Assembly: GCA_016795325.1 (NCBI GenBank)
Contig: JAEUHY010000015.1
Span: 310,001 to 374,000 of the forward strand
Origin: Planctomycetota bacterium
GTDB lineage: Bacteria > Planctomycetota > UBA1135 > GCA-002686595
Reading direction: 5' to 3'
Length of the DNA: 64,000 nt
A program made the translations under genes and the position numbers. Numbering within the stretch: position 1 is the first letter of the stretch; every line of letters begins with the position of its first letter. Under the pieces are notes generated by a model. That model had not been told where the DNA came from, searched no databases, and saw only the letters and a list, made by a program, of their open reading frames with translations. Positions 1-9,440 of this stretch are shown here, one piece after another.

Positions 1-932
1 CGCATCAGTTGGTCGAAGCGCATGCGCGGCAGCGACCAGCGGACCCACAGGAAGAGGAACAGGAAGAAGCCCGCCTTGAGGCAGAACGCCGCGATGCCGA
101 CGAACCAGGGGGCTTCGGGCCAGAAGGGCACCGACGGGCCACCGAGGAACAGCGTCGCGTTGAGGCACGAGAGCACGGTCATCGCGCAGTACTCGCCCAG
201 GAAGTACAGGGCGAAGCGCATGGCGCTGTACTCGGTGTGGAATCCGCCGACGAGCTCGGGCTCGCACTCCGCGAAGTCGAACGGATGGCGGTTGGTCTCC
301 GCGAACATCGTGATCGTGAACAGCACGAACGCGAGCGGTTGCGTCCAGATGTTCCACTCGCCGACGTGCTGCTGGTTCTCGCTGATCGTGCGCAGGTTGA
401 GCGTGCCCTCGAGCGCGACCACGGCGAGGATCGTCAGGATCAGCGTCAGCTCGTAACTGATCATCTGCGCCGAGGCGCGCAGTCCGCCGAGCAGCGAGTA
501 CTTCGAGTTCGAAGCCCAGCCGCCGAGGATCACGCCGTAGATCGACAGCCCCGAGAAGGCGAGCAGGAACAGGACGCCGATGTCGACGTCGGCGATCGAG
601 AGCGGAATCGAGTACTCGCCTAGCACCACGGTGCCGCCGATCGGGATCACCGCCATGGTGAGCATCGCGGGCGCGGCCGAGAGCGCCGGAGCGAGGCGGA
701 ACATGAACTTGTTCGCACCCGCCGGGATCAGCTCTTCCTTGAAGATGAACTTCACGCCGTCCGCCAGCGGCTGGAGCAGGCCGAACGGCCCGACGCGGTT
801 GGGCCCGATGCGGTACTGCATCCAGGCCGAGACCTTGCGTTCGGCGAGCGACATCAGCGCCGCCGTGCTGACCAGGCCGCCGAAGATCACGACGATCTTC
901 ACCAGCCAGATCAGCGGTAGAGGAACTTCCAT
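1..932 (-). CDS. nuoH: NADH-quinone oxidoreductase subunit H, partial (C-terminus beyond window edge)
   Basis: Membrane subunit at the junction between the peripheral and membrane arms of complex I; it forms part of the quinone-binding site. Reading from the ATG at 932, about 310 residues are visible with no stop, so the C-terminus lies outside the window. The protein begins with a hydrophobic helix and then carries the highly conserved cytoplasmic segment ERKVSAWMQYRIGPNRVGP (about residues 30-50). Near residue 215 it has the loop AETNRHPFDFAECEPELVG followed by GFHTEY, the NuoH quinone-chamber loop. The loop reads FDFAECEPEL where many proteobacterial proteins read FDLPEAEPEL, so the acidic residues are kept. 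It follows nuoG after a 104-nt gap that contains a hairpin. This is the last nuo gene in the window; nuoI onwards is expected beyond position 1. Confidence 0.96.
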   Translation of the reverse strand, partial: MEVPLPLIWLVKIVVIFGGLVSTAALMSLAERKVSAWMQYRIGPNRVGPFGLLQPLADGVKFIFKEELIPAGANKFMFRLAPALSAAPAMLTMAVIPIGGTVVLGEYSIPLSIADVDIGVLFLLAFSGLSIYGVILGGWASNSKYSLLGGLRASAQMISYELTLILTILAVVALEGTLNLRTISENQQHVGEWNIWTQPLAFVLFTITMFAETNRHPFDFAECEPELVGGFHTEYSAMRFALYFLGEYCAMTVLSCLNATLFLGGPSVPFWPEAPWFVGIAAFCLKAGFFLFLFLWVRWSLPRMRFDQLM

Positions 933-954
933 GGTCCGGTGCTCGGGGAGGGCG

Positions 955-987
955 TGCACGCGTCCGCTTCAAGCGGACGCACGTGCA
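955..987 (-). other. Hairpin in the nuoG-nuoH gap
   Basis: A 10-base inverted repeat (960-969 with 971-980, effectively an 8-bp stem with a 5-nt loop) is extended by a second 5-bp arm (955-959 with 983-987) across a two-base bulge. It lies in the only sizeable gap of the nuo operon. There is no U-tract, and the genes on both sides belong to one operon, so an RNA stability or processing element, or a weak attenuator, is more likely than a true terminator. This role is inferred from position only. Confidence 0.4.
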
Positions 988-1036
988 AGGGGATGTGCGG
1001 GACGCGGTGGGGGAGGTGGTGGGGCGGTGCGCGCGC

Positions 1037-2587
1037 TCAGCGTGCGGCGGGGGCGCGGCAGTGCTCGAGCAATTCGCGCAGGGTGCGATCCAGCGGCGCC
1101 ACGCCCGCGGGTGCGGGAACGGCGACGTTCAGCACGCCGACGTGTCCGTCGACGTTGATCCACTGGCCGGACTTCTCGACGTGGGTCGGGACTCCGAGCG
1201 CGGCGTCGAGCGCGGCGAGGTCGTGGGCGACCACGTCGAGCACGACCAGACGCGCCGCGGTCGTCAGCTTGGCGAGTTCGGCGACGCCCAGCAGCGCCTG
1301 GACGCGCTCGCCGACGAGCAGCGCCGCACTTGCGGAGGCGAGCTCGGTCAGCGCGGCCGCCGGCTCGATCGGTGCGATGCCGAGGTCGCTCAGTCCGCGA
1401 CGATTGGGGCACGGATCTCCGGTGTGGAGCAGGTCGTCCTTGAGGTTGTTCGGCGCGGGCGACACGAAGCGCGGCGCGACTCCCAGGCTCGCGCACAGCT
1501 CGAGCGCTGCGCGCGCTTCTTCCTGGGTGACGAAGGGCGACAGCAGCACGAGCGGCTTGGAACTCGCGCGCAGCAGATCGGCGATCTCGGCGAGCGCCGA
1601 CTCGAGTTCGACGCGCTCCAGTCCGTTGTACCCGCGGATGGTGGCGCCGATGAGGCGGCCGCCGACGATGCTCCCCTCGGGAGGCAGCGGCTGCGTGACG
1701 GGCGCGTAGGCGAAGCGGCCGACATCGCACATCCAGTGCTGGTTGACCTGCGGGTTGTAGCGCGGGCGGAAGCGCTTGACCTCTTTGCCACGCAGCGCTT
1801 CGACGGTGATCGAGCAACCGCGCGAGCATTCGGCGCAGGTCGAGAGCGTCTTGGAGAGGTTCCACACGCGCGCCTGGAAGCGGAACGGCTTGAGCGTGAG
1901 CGCGCCCACGGGGCAGATGTCGGCGATGTTGCCCTGGTAGTTTCCGCTGAGCGGCTTGTCCGCGAAGGTCGCGATCGTCGAGCGCGAACCCAGGCCGCTG
2001 ACGGTGAGCTGCGGCTTGTGCGTGACCTCTTGGAAGAAGCGCACGCAGCGCGAGCACAGGATGCAGCGCTCTTCGTCGAGCACGATCACGTCGCCCAGGC
2101 TCTTGCGCTTCTCGAGCTTGCGGCGCGGCTCGCTCGAGCGGCCCTTGCCCTGCCCCTCGTTGAACGAGTAGTCCTGCAGGTCGCACTCGCCGGCCTTGTC
2201 GCAGATCGGGCAGTCGAGCGGGTGGTTCTTCAGCAAGAACTCCAGGCACTCGCGGCGTGTTTCGTGCGCCTTGGGCGTGTCGGTCTGCACGACCATGCCC
2301 GGGCTGACGGGCGTGCGGCACGCGGCGACGACGCGCGAGGGCTGTCCCGGACCTGCGGCGACTTCGACCTGGCAGATGCGGCACGATCCCACCGGCGAGA
2401 GGCCCGGGTGGTAGCAGTACATCGGCACGTCGACGCCCTGGTCGTGGCAGGCGCGGATCAGCGGCTGCTTGGGATCGGCTTCGACCTCGCGGCCGTCGAC
2501 CTGGATCTTGATCGTCGCGGGCTTGGCCGCGGGCGCCGGCGCCGGGTTCGGCGAAGAACTCGGTGCAGGGTTCGGAGTCTGGCTCAT
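1037..2587 (-). CDS. nuoG: NADH-quinone oxidoreductase subunit G (short form)
   Basis: Iron-sulfur subunit of the complex I electron-input arm, 516 aa. A Pro/Ala-rich leader (about 25 residues) precedes a 2Fe-2S ferredoxin domain with Cys58, Cys69, Cys72 and Cys90 (cluster N1a/N1b type). The His-ligated 4Fe-4S motif follows with His122, Cys126, Cys129 and Cys135, then the N4-type cluster with Cys175, Cys178, Cys181 and Cys225. A further set, Cys251, Cys254, Cys258 and Cys287, matches the N7 site found in only some bacterial complexes. The molybdopterin-oxidoreductase-like C-terminal part is much shorter than in the roughly 900-residue enterobacterial protein. The ATG at 2587 overlaps the nuoF stop codon (TGATG) and is preceded by a GGGAG ribosome-binding site. 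It sits between nuoF and nuoH in canonical order. Confidence 0.96.
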   Translation of the reverse strand: MSQTPNPAPSSSPNPAPAPAAKPATIKIQVDGREVEADPKQPLIRACHDQGVDVPMYCYHPGLSPVGSCRICQVEVAAGPGQPSRVVAACRTPVSPGMVVQTDTPKAHETRRECLEFLLKNHPLDCPICDKAGECDLQDYSFNEGQGKGRSSEPRRKLEKRKSLGDVIVLDEERCILCSRCVRFFQEVTHKPQLTVSGLGSRSTIATFADKPLSGNYQGNIADICPVGALTLKPFRFQARVWNLSKTLSTCAECSRGCSITVEALRGKEVKRFRPRYNPQVNQHWMCDVGRFAYAPVTQPLPPEGSIVGGRLIGATIRGYNGLERVELESALAEIADLLRASSKPLVLLSPFVTQEEARAALELCASLGVAPRFVSPAPNNLKDDLLHTGDPCPNRRGLSDLGIAPIEPAAALTELASASAALLVGERVQALLGVAELAKLTTAARLVVLDVVAHDLAALDAALGVPTHVEKSGQWINVDGHVGVLNVAVPAPAGVAPLDRTLRELLEHCRAPAAR

Positions 2588-3909
2588 CAGTGGGCTCCCT
2601 GCAGCTCAGGCGCCGGAGCGTGGGTGGGCGCGAGCGGGTCGCGGCCGAGTTCGACGCACTGTTCGAACTCAGCACGGAAGTGCTTGACCGCCGCGAGCGT
2701 CGGGATCGCAGCCGCGTCGGCGAGCGCGCAGATCGTCTTGCCCGGCGCCATGCCGTTCGCAAGGCTCACGAGCAGATCGATGTCCTCGCGCTTGCCCTTG
2801 CCGCGCGCGATGCGGTGGAACATCTGGTGCAGCCACTGCGTGCCTTCGCGGCACTGGCTGCACTGTCCGCAGCTCTCGTGGTCGTAGAAGCGCAGGGTGA
2901 CGTCCATCACCTGCGGGATCGACGCGGTCTCGTCGAGGAAGATCATCGCGGCCGTGCCGAACATCGAGCCGGCGGCCTTGACCGAATCGTGGTCCATCAC
3001 GACGTCGATCGCGCTCGCGGGCATCAGGCCCGTCGACGATCCGCCGGGGAAGAAGGCCTTGAGCTTGCGGCCCTTCCAGATGCCGCCGGCGACTTCGTCG
3101 AGGATCTGCCGCGCGGTGAGACCGAAGGGCAGCTCGTACACGCCCGGCTTGTTCACGTGGCCCGAGATGCCGCACAGGAAGTTGCCCGTGCTCTTGGGCA
3201 CGCCCATGCTTTTGAACCACTCGGCGCCGCGTTCGACGATGAACGGAGCGTTGAAGATCGTCTCGACGTTGTTGACGGTCGTCGGAGACTTCCACAGGCC
3301 CGAACCCGCGGGGAACGGCGGCTTGGGGCGCGGGTGGCCGCGCTTGCCTTCGAGCGACTCCATCAGGCCGGTTTCTTCGCCGCAGATGTAGGCGCCGGCG
3401 CCCTTGTGCATCCAGATGTCGCACGAGAAGTCCGTGCCGAGGATGTTCTTGCCGACCAAGCCCGCCGCGCGCGCTTCGTCGATCGCGGCCTGGAGCCGGT
3501 CGTAGGACAAGCGGTATTCGCCGCGCACGTAGATGTAGGCGGCCTTGGCGCGCATCGCGTAGCACGCGATCAGGCAACCTTCGACGAGGCCGTGCGGATC
3601 GCGCTCCATGAGCACGCGGTCCTTGCACGTGCCCGGCTCGGACTCGTCGGCGTTGACCGCGAGGTAGCGCGGGCGCGGATCCTTGGCGACGTCGGGCATG
3701 AAGCTCCACTTCATGCCGGTGGGGAAGCCCGCGCCGCCGCGGCCGCGCAGCCCCGAATCCTTCATCACGGTGATGACGTCTTCGGGCTTGAGCGGCGTCT
3801 TCAAGACCTTCTCGATGGCCTTGTAGCCGCCCTGTTGGCGGTAGACCGCGAGCGTGTGCGAGTTCGCCGCCGCGATGCGATCGAGCAGGTACCTCTGGAA
3901 CTCCTTCAC
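2587..3909 (-). CDS. nuoF: NADH-quinone oxidoreductase subunit F (NADH- and FMN-binding)
   Basis: Site of NADH oxidation in complex I; holds FMN and cluster N3. The chosen start is the GTG at 3909, which overlaps the nuoE stop (GTGA), has a GAGGAG ribosome-binding site about 7 nt upstream, and gives 440 aa, the usual NuoF length. The frame is open further upstream, but that part is nuoE sequence read in another frame. Visible motifs are the glycine-rich nucleotide loop RGRGGAGFPTG (about residues 55-65), the conserved ICGEETGLMESLEG segment (176-188), and the N3 ligands Cys347, Cys350, Cys353 and Cys394. It forms the dehydrogenase module with NuoE and NuoG, its immediate neighbours. Confidence 0.97.
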   Translation of the reverse strand: MKEFQRYLLDRIAAANSHTLAVYRQQGGYKAIEKVLKTPLKPEDVITVMKDSGLRGRGGAGFPTGMKWSFMPDVAKDPRPRYLAVNADESEPGTCKDRVLMERDPHGLVEGCLIACYAMRAKAAYIYVRGEYRLSYDRLQAAIDEARAAGLVGKNILGTDFSCDIWMHKGAGAYICGEETGLMESLEGKRGHPRPKPPFPAGSGLWKSPTTVNNVETIFNAPFIVERGAEWFKSMGVPKSTGNFLCGISGHVNKPGVYELPFGLTARQILDEVAGGIWKGRKLKAFFPGGSSTGLMPASAIDVVMDHDSVKAAGSMFGTAAMIFLDETASIPQVMDVTLRFYDHESCGQCSQCREGTQWLHQMFHRIARGKGKREDIDLLVSLANGMAPGKTICALADAAAIPTLAAVKHFRAEFEQCVELGRDPLAPTHAPAPELQGAH

Positions 3910-4376
3910 TTGACGCTCCTCAGGATGTGCTCGGCCTTCTTGTCGTCGAGGTCCTCGTGGTACACGCCGTCGAGGTCGAACATCGGGGCGTTCGCGCAGG
4001 CGCCTTGGCACTCCACGCGCACCACCGTGAACTTGCCATCCGCCGACGTGCCGCCGACGGACGCGCCCGTGACCTTGCACACGTGGGCGAGCAACTCCTC
4101 GGCGCCGCGCAGCGTGCACGAGATGTTGTGGCACACGCTGACGAGGTGCTTGCCCCGCGGGGCGAGGCGGAACATCGGATAGAACGAGGCCACGCCGAAC
4201 ACCTCGACGGGCTCGAGCCCGAAGTAGGCGGACAGGTCTTCGATCGTCTCCGGACTCAACCAGCCGCCGTTTTCTTCCTGGCAGCGGTGCAGCGCGGGGA
4301 TCAGTCCGGCGCGCTTCTCGGGGTAGTGGGTGACGAGCTCGTCGAACTCGCGCACCAGTTTCGGCGACAGAGCCAT
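3906..4376 (-). CDS. nuoE: NADH-quinone oxidoreductase subunit E (24-kDa type)
   Basis: Thioredoxin-fold 2Fe-2S subunit of the NADH dehydrogenase module, 156 aa, normal for the family. The four cluster ligands are Cys82, Cys87, Cys123 and Cys127 in the spacing C-x4-C ... C-x3-C. The N-terminal helical bundle contains the typical FYPMF segment near residues 65-69. The ATG at 4376 overlaps the nuoD stop as TGATG, and a GAGGTGG stretch upstream can serve as ribosome-binding site. The gene ends in a GTGA overlap with nuoF, so both junctions look translationally coupled. Confidence 0.96.
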   Translation of the reverse strand: MALSPKLVREFDELVTHYPEKRAGLIPALHRCQEENGGWLSPETIEDLSAYFGLEPVEVFGVASFYPMFRLAPRGKHLVSVCHNISCTLRGAEELLAHVCKVTGASVGGTSADGKFTVVRVECQGACANAPMFDLDGVYHEDLDDKKAEHILRSVK

Positions 4377-5638
4377 CAGCGATCCACCTCGCCCATCACG
4401 AAGTCCATCGAACCGATCAGCGACACCATGTCGGAGAACAGGCGGCCCTTCGCGAGCATGGGCAACGCCTGGATGTTCATCAGCCCCGGCGCGCGGATGT
4501 GGCAGCGCAGAGGTTTGGAGGTCCCGTCGCTCGCGACGAGGAATCCCAGCTCGCCCTTCGACGATTCGATGCCGTGGTAGGCCTCGCCGCGCGGCAAACG
4601 CATGTCGGTCACGACCTTGAACTGGAAGATCAGCTCTTCCATCGAGCTGTGCACCAGATCCTTGGGCGGCAACACGTAGCGCCGGTCCTCGATCAGCACG
4701 TCGCCCTTGACGGTCTTGAGCTTGTCGAGCGCCTGCTTGGCGATCTTGGCCGCCTCGCGCATCTCGGTCATGCGCACGAGGTAGCGGTCGTAGCAGTCGC
4801 CCACCGAACCGACGGGCACGTCGAAGTCGTACTCCTCGTAGCCCGAGTACGGCTGCGCACGCCGCAGGTCCCAATTCACGCCGCTTCCGCGCAAGGTCGG
4901 GCCGGTCAGGCTCATCGCGACGGCGTCTTCCTTCGAGATCACGCCGATGCCGCGGTTGCGGTCGTACCAGATGCGGTTGCGCGTCAGCATCGCATCGATC
5001 TCGTCGAGCGCCGCCGGGAAGTCCGCGAGGAACTTCTCGATCATCGCCGCCACCTTCTCGTCGACATCGGCGTACACGCCGCCGATGCGCACGTAGGTGT
5101 TGTTCATGCGGTGGCCCGTGTAGGCGTCGACCACCTTGTAGAGCTCTTCGCGCTGACGGAACGAGTAGAAGAAGATCGTCACCGCGCCCAGGTCGATGCC
5201 CAGGGTGCCGATGTAGATCAGGTGCGCCATGATGCGGCTGAGCTCCATCAGCAGCACGCGCACGACCTTGGCGCGCGGCGGGACCTCGATGCCGCCCAGC
5301 TTCTCGAGCGCGAGCGCGTAGCCGATGTTGTTCATCAGCGGCTGCACGTAGTCGAGGCGGTCGGTGTGCGGGAAGAACTTGTGCCAGCCGAGCGACTCGC
5401 AGCTCTTCTCCTTGCCGCGGTGGAGGAAGCCCACGTCGGGATCGACGTCGACGATGCGCTCGCCGTCGAGCGTCACGCCCAAACGGAGCACCCCGTGCGT
5501 CGCCGGGTGTTGCGGGCCCATGTTGAGCTTGAGCAACTCGCCGTGCAGCGGGTCGTCGTGGTCGAGTTCGGGCCGCGTGCCCGGCGTGTACTCGAACACT
5601 TGCCGCGTCAGCGTCGGACCTGATTGCGCGCCGCTCAT
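4376..5638 (-). CDS. nuoD: NADH-quinone oxidoreductase subunit D (49-kDa type)
   Basis: Quinone-site subunit related to the large subunit of NiFe hydrogenases, 420 aa. It carries the conserved [15 protein letters not shown] signature (about residues 38-52), which lines the quinone cavity, and ends with the family-typical tail MGEVDR. It is separate from nuoC here, whereas some bacteria fuse C and D. The start ATG at 5638 overlaps the nuoC stop (ATGA) and has a strong purine-rich ribosome-binding site (AGGAAGGAG) about 8 nt upstream. An in-frame open region further upstream belongs to nuoC read in another frame. Confidence 0.97.
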   Translation of the reverse strand: MSGAQSGPTLTRQVFEYTPGTRPELDHDDPLHGELLKLNMGPQHPATHGVLRLGVTLDGERIVDVDPDVGFLHRGKEKSCESLGWHKFFPHTDRLDYVQPLMNNIGYALALEKLGGIEVPPRAKVVRVLLMELSRIMAHLIYIGTLGIDLGAVTIFFYSFRQREELYKVVDAYTGHRMNNTYVRIGGVYADVDEKVAAMIEKFLADFPAALDEIDAMLTRNRIWYDRNRGIGVISKEDAVAMSLTGPTLRGSGVNWDLRRAQPYSGYEEYDFDVPVGSVGDCYDRYLVRMTEMREAAKIAKQALDKLKTVKGDVLIEDRRYVLPPKDLVHSSMEELIFQFKVVTDMRLPRGEAYHGIESSKGELGFLVASDGTSKPLRCHIRAPGLMNIQALPMLAKGRLFSDMVSLIGSMDFVMGEVDR

Positions 5639-6216
5639 CGCGTGGCTCCTTCCTCCGCGTTCCATCCCGCGCGGCGCTGTTTGTCCCACTGCCGATAGAG
5701 CCGGTCGGGCTCGATTCCGGCGTGCGGGAACTCCTTGCGCAGCGGGTGGTGGTCGTAACCCTGCGGCAACAGCAACCGACGCAGATCGGGGTGCGCGTCG
5801 AAGCGGATGCCGAACATGTCGAAGCACTCGCGCTCCGACCAATTCGCGCCGGGCCACAGGTCCGCGCAACTGGGCGCGTGCTCGTCGCCTTCGCGCAGCC
5901 AGCAGCGCACGCGGAGCCGCTCGTTGTGCTCGAGGCTGAGCAGTTGGTGCGTCAGCGCGAAGCGCGGCGCCTTGGGGTAGTGGTCGACGGCCGTGACCAG
6001 CGTGCACATCGCGAAGCCGGCGCGCTCCTTGAGCGCCGCGAGCAGCGCGTGCAGGTGCTCGCGCGCGACTTCGAGCGTCGCCATTCCATCGGCGCCGACG
6101 AGTTGTTTGTACTCGAGCCCGCTCAGCGCGGCAGCCCAACGCGGGGCAGCCGGCGCACCGTCCGGCTGAGGGCCCGCTGCGCCACCCGCTTCCGGGCGCG
6201 TGTCGTTGCTCGTCAC
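5635..6216 (-). CDS. nuoC: NADH-quinone oxidoreductase subunit C (30-kDa type)
   Basis: Structural subunit of the complex I connecting module, 193 aa. The C-terminal half holds the family signature [20 protein letters not shown] followed by [19 protein letters not shown] (about residues 126-165), which is diagnostic for NuoC. The first 30 residues are a low-complexity Gly/Ala/Pro leader. The start is a GTG at 6216, only 2 nt after the nuoB stop. The end overlaps nuoD by ATGA. Confidence 0.96.
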   Translation of the reverse strand: MTSNDTRPEAGGAAGPQPDGAPAAPRWAAALSGLEYKQLVGADGMATLEVAREHLHALLAALKERAGFAMCTLVTAVDHYPKAPRFALTHQLLSLEHNERLRVRCWLREGDEHAPSCADLWPGANWSERECFDMFGIRFDAHPDLRRLLLPQGYDHHPLRKEFPHAGIEPDRLYRQWDKQRRAGWNAEEGATR

Positions 6217-6218
6217 GG

Positions 6219-6937
<719 letters not shown>

Positions 6938-6950
<13 letters not shown>

Positions 6951-7312
6951 TCCAAGCCTCCTTTACGCCACACGTAGGCGAGTCCGATCGCCAGCACACC
7001 CACGAAGAGCGAGATTTCCGCGAACACGATCGGGCCGACTCCGGCCTCGGAAAGCGCGCGCGCCGAAACCGCCCAGGGCACGAGGAAGATCGACTCGACG
7101 TCGAACAGGATGAACAGCACCGCGACGAGGTAGAAGTGGATCGACAGGCGCACGCGTGCGCTGCCCTCGGGCGTCATGCCCGACTCGTACGGACGGTCCT
7201 TGTCGATTGTGCGGCGCTTGCGTCCCAGCAGATCCGAGATGACGAGGTTCGCGACCGCGAAGCCGATCACCACGGCGGCGTAGATCAGGATCGGTGCGTA
7301 GCTTTCGAGCAT
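6938..7312 (-). CDS. nuoA: NADH-quinone oxidoreductase subunit A
   Basis: Small membrane subunit with three hydrophobic helices (about residues 5-28, 60-82 and 93-112), 124 aa as usual. It contains the conserved loop [14 protein letters not shown] and the segment [14 protein letters not shown] with the buried acidic residues found in NuoA. It is the first gene of the nuo operon; the next gene starts 13 nt inside its 3' end. A promoter-like pair lies about 270 nt upstream. The ATG at 7312 lacks a clear Shine-Dalgarno sequence. Confidence 0.95.
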
Positions 7313-7657
7313 CGGTGGGGAGGGCGCGGCAGGCCGGGGACGGCTGGAGCGGACTCGGCGTCCAAGCCTGCGAGTGGAGGGCGGGATTCGAGACGCGGAG
7401 GGTTGGGGCGATCGCGTGGGCGCGGTCGGGGGATGCGAGGCGTCGCGAGTCGCGATCCCGGTGACGGGGCGGCCGACGACACGTCCCGCGCTGGCGGATG
7501 CGGCGCGCGCAGTCGGCCTGTGCGGGACGTCGGATCGGCTCTCCTCCGCCGGCCTGCGCCGAGCTTTGGATGCCCGCTCCGTAGACCCGTGAATGTACCG
7601 ACGCGGACGCCGCGTTTGAAGCGCGCGGCGGCCGCTGTCGCGCGCCGCGCCGGCGCC
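7313..7657. other. 345-nt gap upstream of the nuo operon
   Basis: Non-coding stretch between the stop of the VWA gene and the nuoA start, both on the minus strand. It is almost uniformly GC-rich. The one AT-richer island (7590-7620) holds a promoter-like -35/-10 pair on the minus strand. The rest would be a leader of roughly 270 nt in which I see no riboswitch-like element or convincing small ORF. Confidence 0.6.
7592..7620 (-). promoter_or_regulatory. Candidate sigma70-type promoter for the nuo operon
   Basis: On the minus strand, TTCAAA (7620-7615) and TACATT (7597-7592) are separated by 17 nt. Each matches the housekeeping consensus at four of six positions. Transcription would start near 7585 and leave a long leader before nuoA. 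It is the only low-GC patch in the gap. There is no experimental support. Confidence 0.4.
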
Positions 7658-9310
7658 TCAGCCGTCGGTTTCGACGTACTCGCCGCCGCTCAGCTCGGCG
7701 AGCAGGCGCAGCGCACCATCGCCGCCTCCGCTCCCCAGCTGCACGCAATGGAAGGCGATCGCGCTCGCCGCACCCACACGCTCGAGCAGCGGCGCCACCC
7801 AACCCGGCCCCTCCGCCGTCGCGCCGTCGCACAGCACGATCACGGTGTCCTCCTCGAGCCGCTCGAGGTTCGGGTTCCCCGAACGATCCAGGCGCAGCAC
7901 GCCTTCGATCGCCGGGCGCAACTCGGTGCCGCCGTCCGGCTTCTGGTAGCCCGCCCAGGTCAGAGCCTCGGCGAGCGCCGCCGGGGTCGCCGGGGACAGG
8001 GTGTCGCGCCAGACCTGGACCCCGTCCGAGAACAACACGACGCGGAAGCGCGCGCCCGGGCCGAGCTCGCGCACGAAGCGCTCGAGCTGTCCGAGCGCCT
8101 GGCGGTAGCGCGAGCCGTCGCCAGCGGGTGAGGCGGCGGCCATCGAGCCCGAGCGGTCGATGACGAAGCACACGCGGTCGGTCGCGGGCCGCAGGCCGTA
8201 GAAGCCAGCGCGTGAGGCCTGCTGGGGGACGTTCACCTCGCCAGGATCCTGGTCGTCTTGGGCGGTTTTCCACCAGCGCGCCCAGCGCTCGGGGTAGGCG
8301 CCGATGCGCTTGCCGGAGCGCCGCTGGAGTGCGAGCACGAATTCGTTCTCGATCCGGGCCGACCAAAGCTGCGGCCTGAGTCGATTTGGCTGATTCTGGG
8401 CGCCGTTGTTGGTGGGCGGCCGGCGCGCGATCCAGCTGCCCAGCGACTCGATCAACACCGGCACCGCGCGTTCGTTGCTCAGGGCCTCGCTGGCCCGCAG
8501 CGCCCGCACCGTCGCCCGCCAGTCCTGACTTAACAAGTCGCCGCTGAGGGCGCCGAACAGGGCGCTTTCGAGCGGACTGTCGAAGGCGAGGCGCACGGCG
8601 GCGAAGTGCTGGTCGAGCGTCTGGGCGCGCACCCATTTCGGGTCGCTGCGCAGGCGCACCCACAGCGCGATCTGCGCGCGGTGCGCTGGTTCGGCGTCCC
8701 AGCCGACCAGGCAAGCGGCGGCGCCGTCGCGGATCTCGCGGCGCGGATCGCCCGTGGCGGCGGCCAGCGCCGCGAGCGTCGACGGGGCGTGGCGGCCGCG
8801 CAGGGCCTCCAGCGCCGCGCGCCGGCGCTCGAGCGGACGCTTGGGATCGTCGTTGCCGAACTGGGCGGCGACGGCGGCGGCCAGGACGCCGTCGCGGTCG
8901 AGGTCCAGGCCGCGTCCGAGGGCTTCGAAGGCGCTCGCGCTCGCCTGTTCCGCGGGGACCACGTAGCTGGACGGCGCGTCGGAAGCGTGGGGGGCCAGCG
9001 CAGCCACTTCGAGCAGCGCTAAGGCGACCTCGGGGCGTCGTTCCGGCTGGCTGGCCATCAAGACGCGCAGTTCGGCGAGGATCGGCTGCAGGCGGGTCAG
9101 CCGCTCCTGGTCGAGCCCGTCGCGCTCCCGCTGGGCGCTCGCCGCCCAGCGCCGCGCGGCCTCGAGGGCGTCGGCCGGCGGCTGTTCCTTGGGTGCGCGA
9201 CCCTTGCCCGACTGCGGCGAAGCGGTCGCGCAGTGGCCGAAGCCGACGCCTACCGCCAAGCACAGGAGCAGGGCGCGGACGATCGCAGTCGTGGTGCGGG
9301 GCGAGGCCAA
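7658..9310 (-). CDS. Secreted von Willebrand factor A domain protein
   Basis: About 550 aa. An N-terminal hydrophobic stretch (ALLLCLAVGVGFG) looks like a signal peptide. A long alpha-helical, HEAT-repeat-like region follows (roughly residues 40-370). The C-terminus is a VWA domain with an intact MIDAS metal site: DRSGS near residue 385, the Thr of GGTEL, and the Asp of LCDGAT. Such domains bind ligands or partner proteins through a metal ion. No ATG is available at the N-terminus. The TTG at 9310 is used because the alternative TTG at 9337 lies inside the palindrome at 9314-9410. The specific function is unknown. It lies downstream of the cytochrome gene, past the palindrome, on the same strand. 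Confidence 0.75.
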   Translation of the reverse strand: MASPRTTTAIVRALLLCLAVGVGFGHCATASPQSGKGRAPKEQPPADALEAARRWAASAQRERDGLDQERLTRLQPILAELRVLMASQPERRPEVALALLEVAALAPHASDAPSSYVVPAEQASASAFEALGRGLDLDRDGVLAAAVAAQFGNDDPKRPLERRRAALEALRGRHAPSTLAALAAATGDPRREIRDGAAACLVGWDAEPAHRAQIALWVRLRSDPKWVRAQTLDQHFAAVRLAFDSPLESALFGALSGDLLSQDWRATVRALRASEALSNERAVPVLIESLGSWIARRPPTNNGAQNQPNRLRPQLWSARIENEFVLALQRRSGKRIGAYPERWARWWKTAQDDQDPGEVNVPQQASRAGFYGLRPATDRVCFVIDRSGSMAAASPAGDGSRYRQALGQLERFVRELGPGARFRVVLFSDGVQVWRDTLSPATPAALAEALTWAGYQKPDGGTELRPAIEGVLRLDRSGNPNLERLEEDTVIVLCDGATAEGPGWVAPLLERVGAASAIAFHCVQLGSGGGDGALRLLAELSGGEYVETDG

Positions 9311-9313
9311 CGG

Positions 9314-9410
9314 GGTGGTTGTACGGTGCCAGAGCAATTTGTCTCACGCATCCAGCGCGCCCGGCGTGCTGGATGCGTGAGACAAATTGCTCTGGCACCG
9401 TACAACCACC
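9314..9410. repeat. Perfect 43-bp inverted repeat (long hairpin)
   Basis: The arms 9314-9356 and 9368-9410 are exact reverse complements over 43 bases, with an 11-nt centre that can add three more pairs. Each arm includes the AT-richer stretch AGCAATTTGTCTCAC, unlike the surrounding DNA. It sits between the cytochrome stop (9441) and the VWA gene start. It could act as a terminator hairpin, but a perfect palindrome of this length is more typical of a REP/MITE-like dispersed repeat mobilised by a transposase elsewhere in the genome. The mobile interpretation is inference. Confidence 0.9.
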
Positions 9411-9440
9411 GGTGCGCGGTGACTACGCGTCGAGGCCCGC

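Noticed and set aside
3910..4134. Longer N-terminus for NuoF beginning at 4134
   Set aside because: That stretch is nuoE coding sequence in another frame, is Arg-rich and has no family similarity; the GTG at 3909 gives the correct NuoF length and has a ribosome-binding site.
7136..8131. Plus-strand open frame across nuoA and the VWA gene
   Set aside because: It overlaps two genes with clear family motifs on the other strand and has no recognisable domain.
9311..9337. TTG at 9337 as start of the VWA gene
   Set aside because: It would place the start inside the palindrome and add residues not resembling a signal peptide. The TTG at 9310 is kept, though neither is certain.
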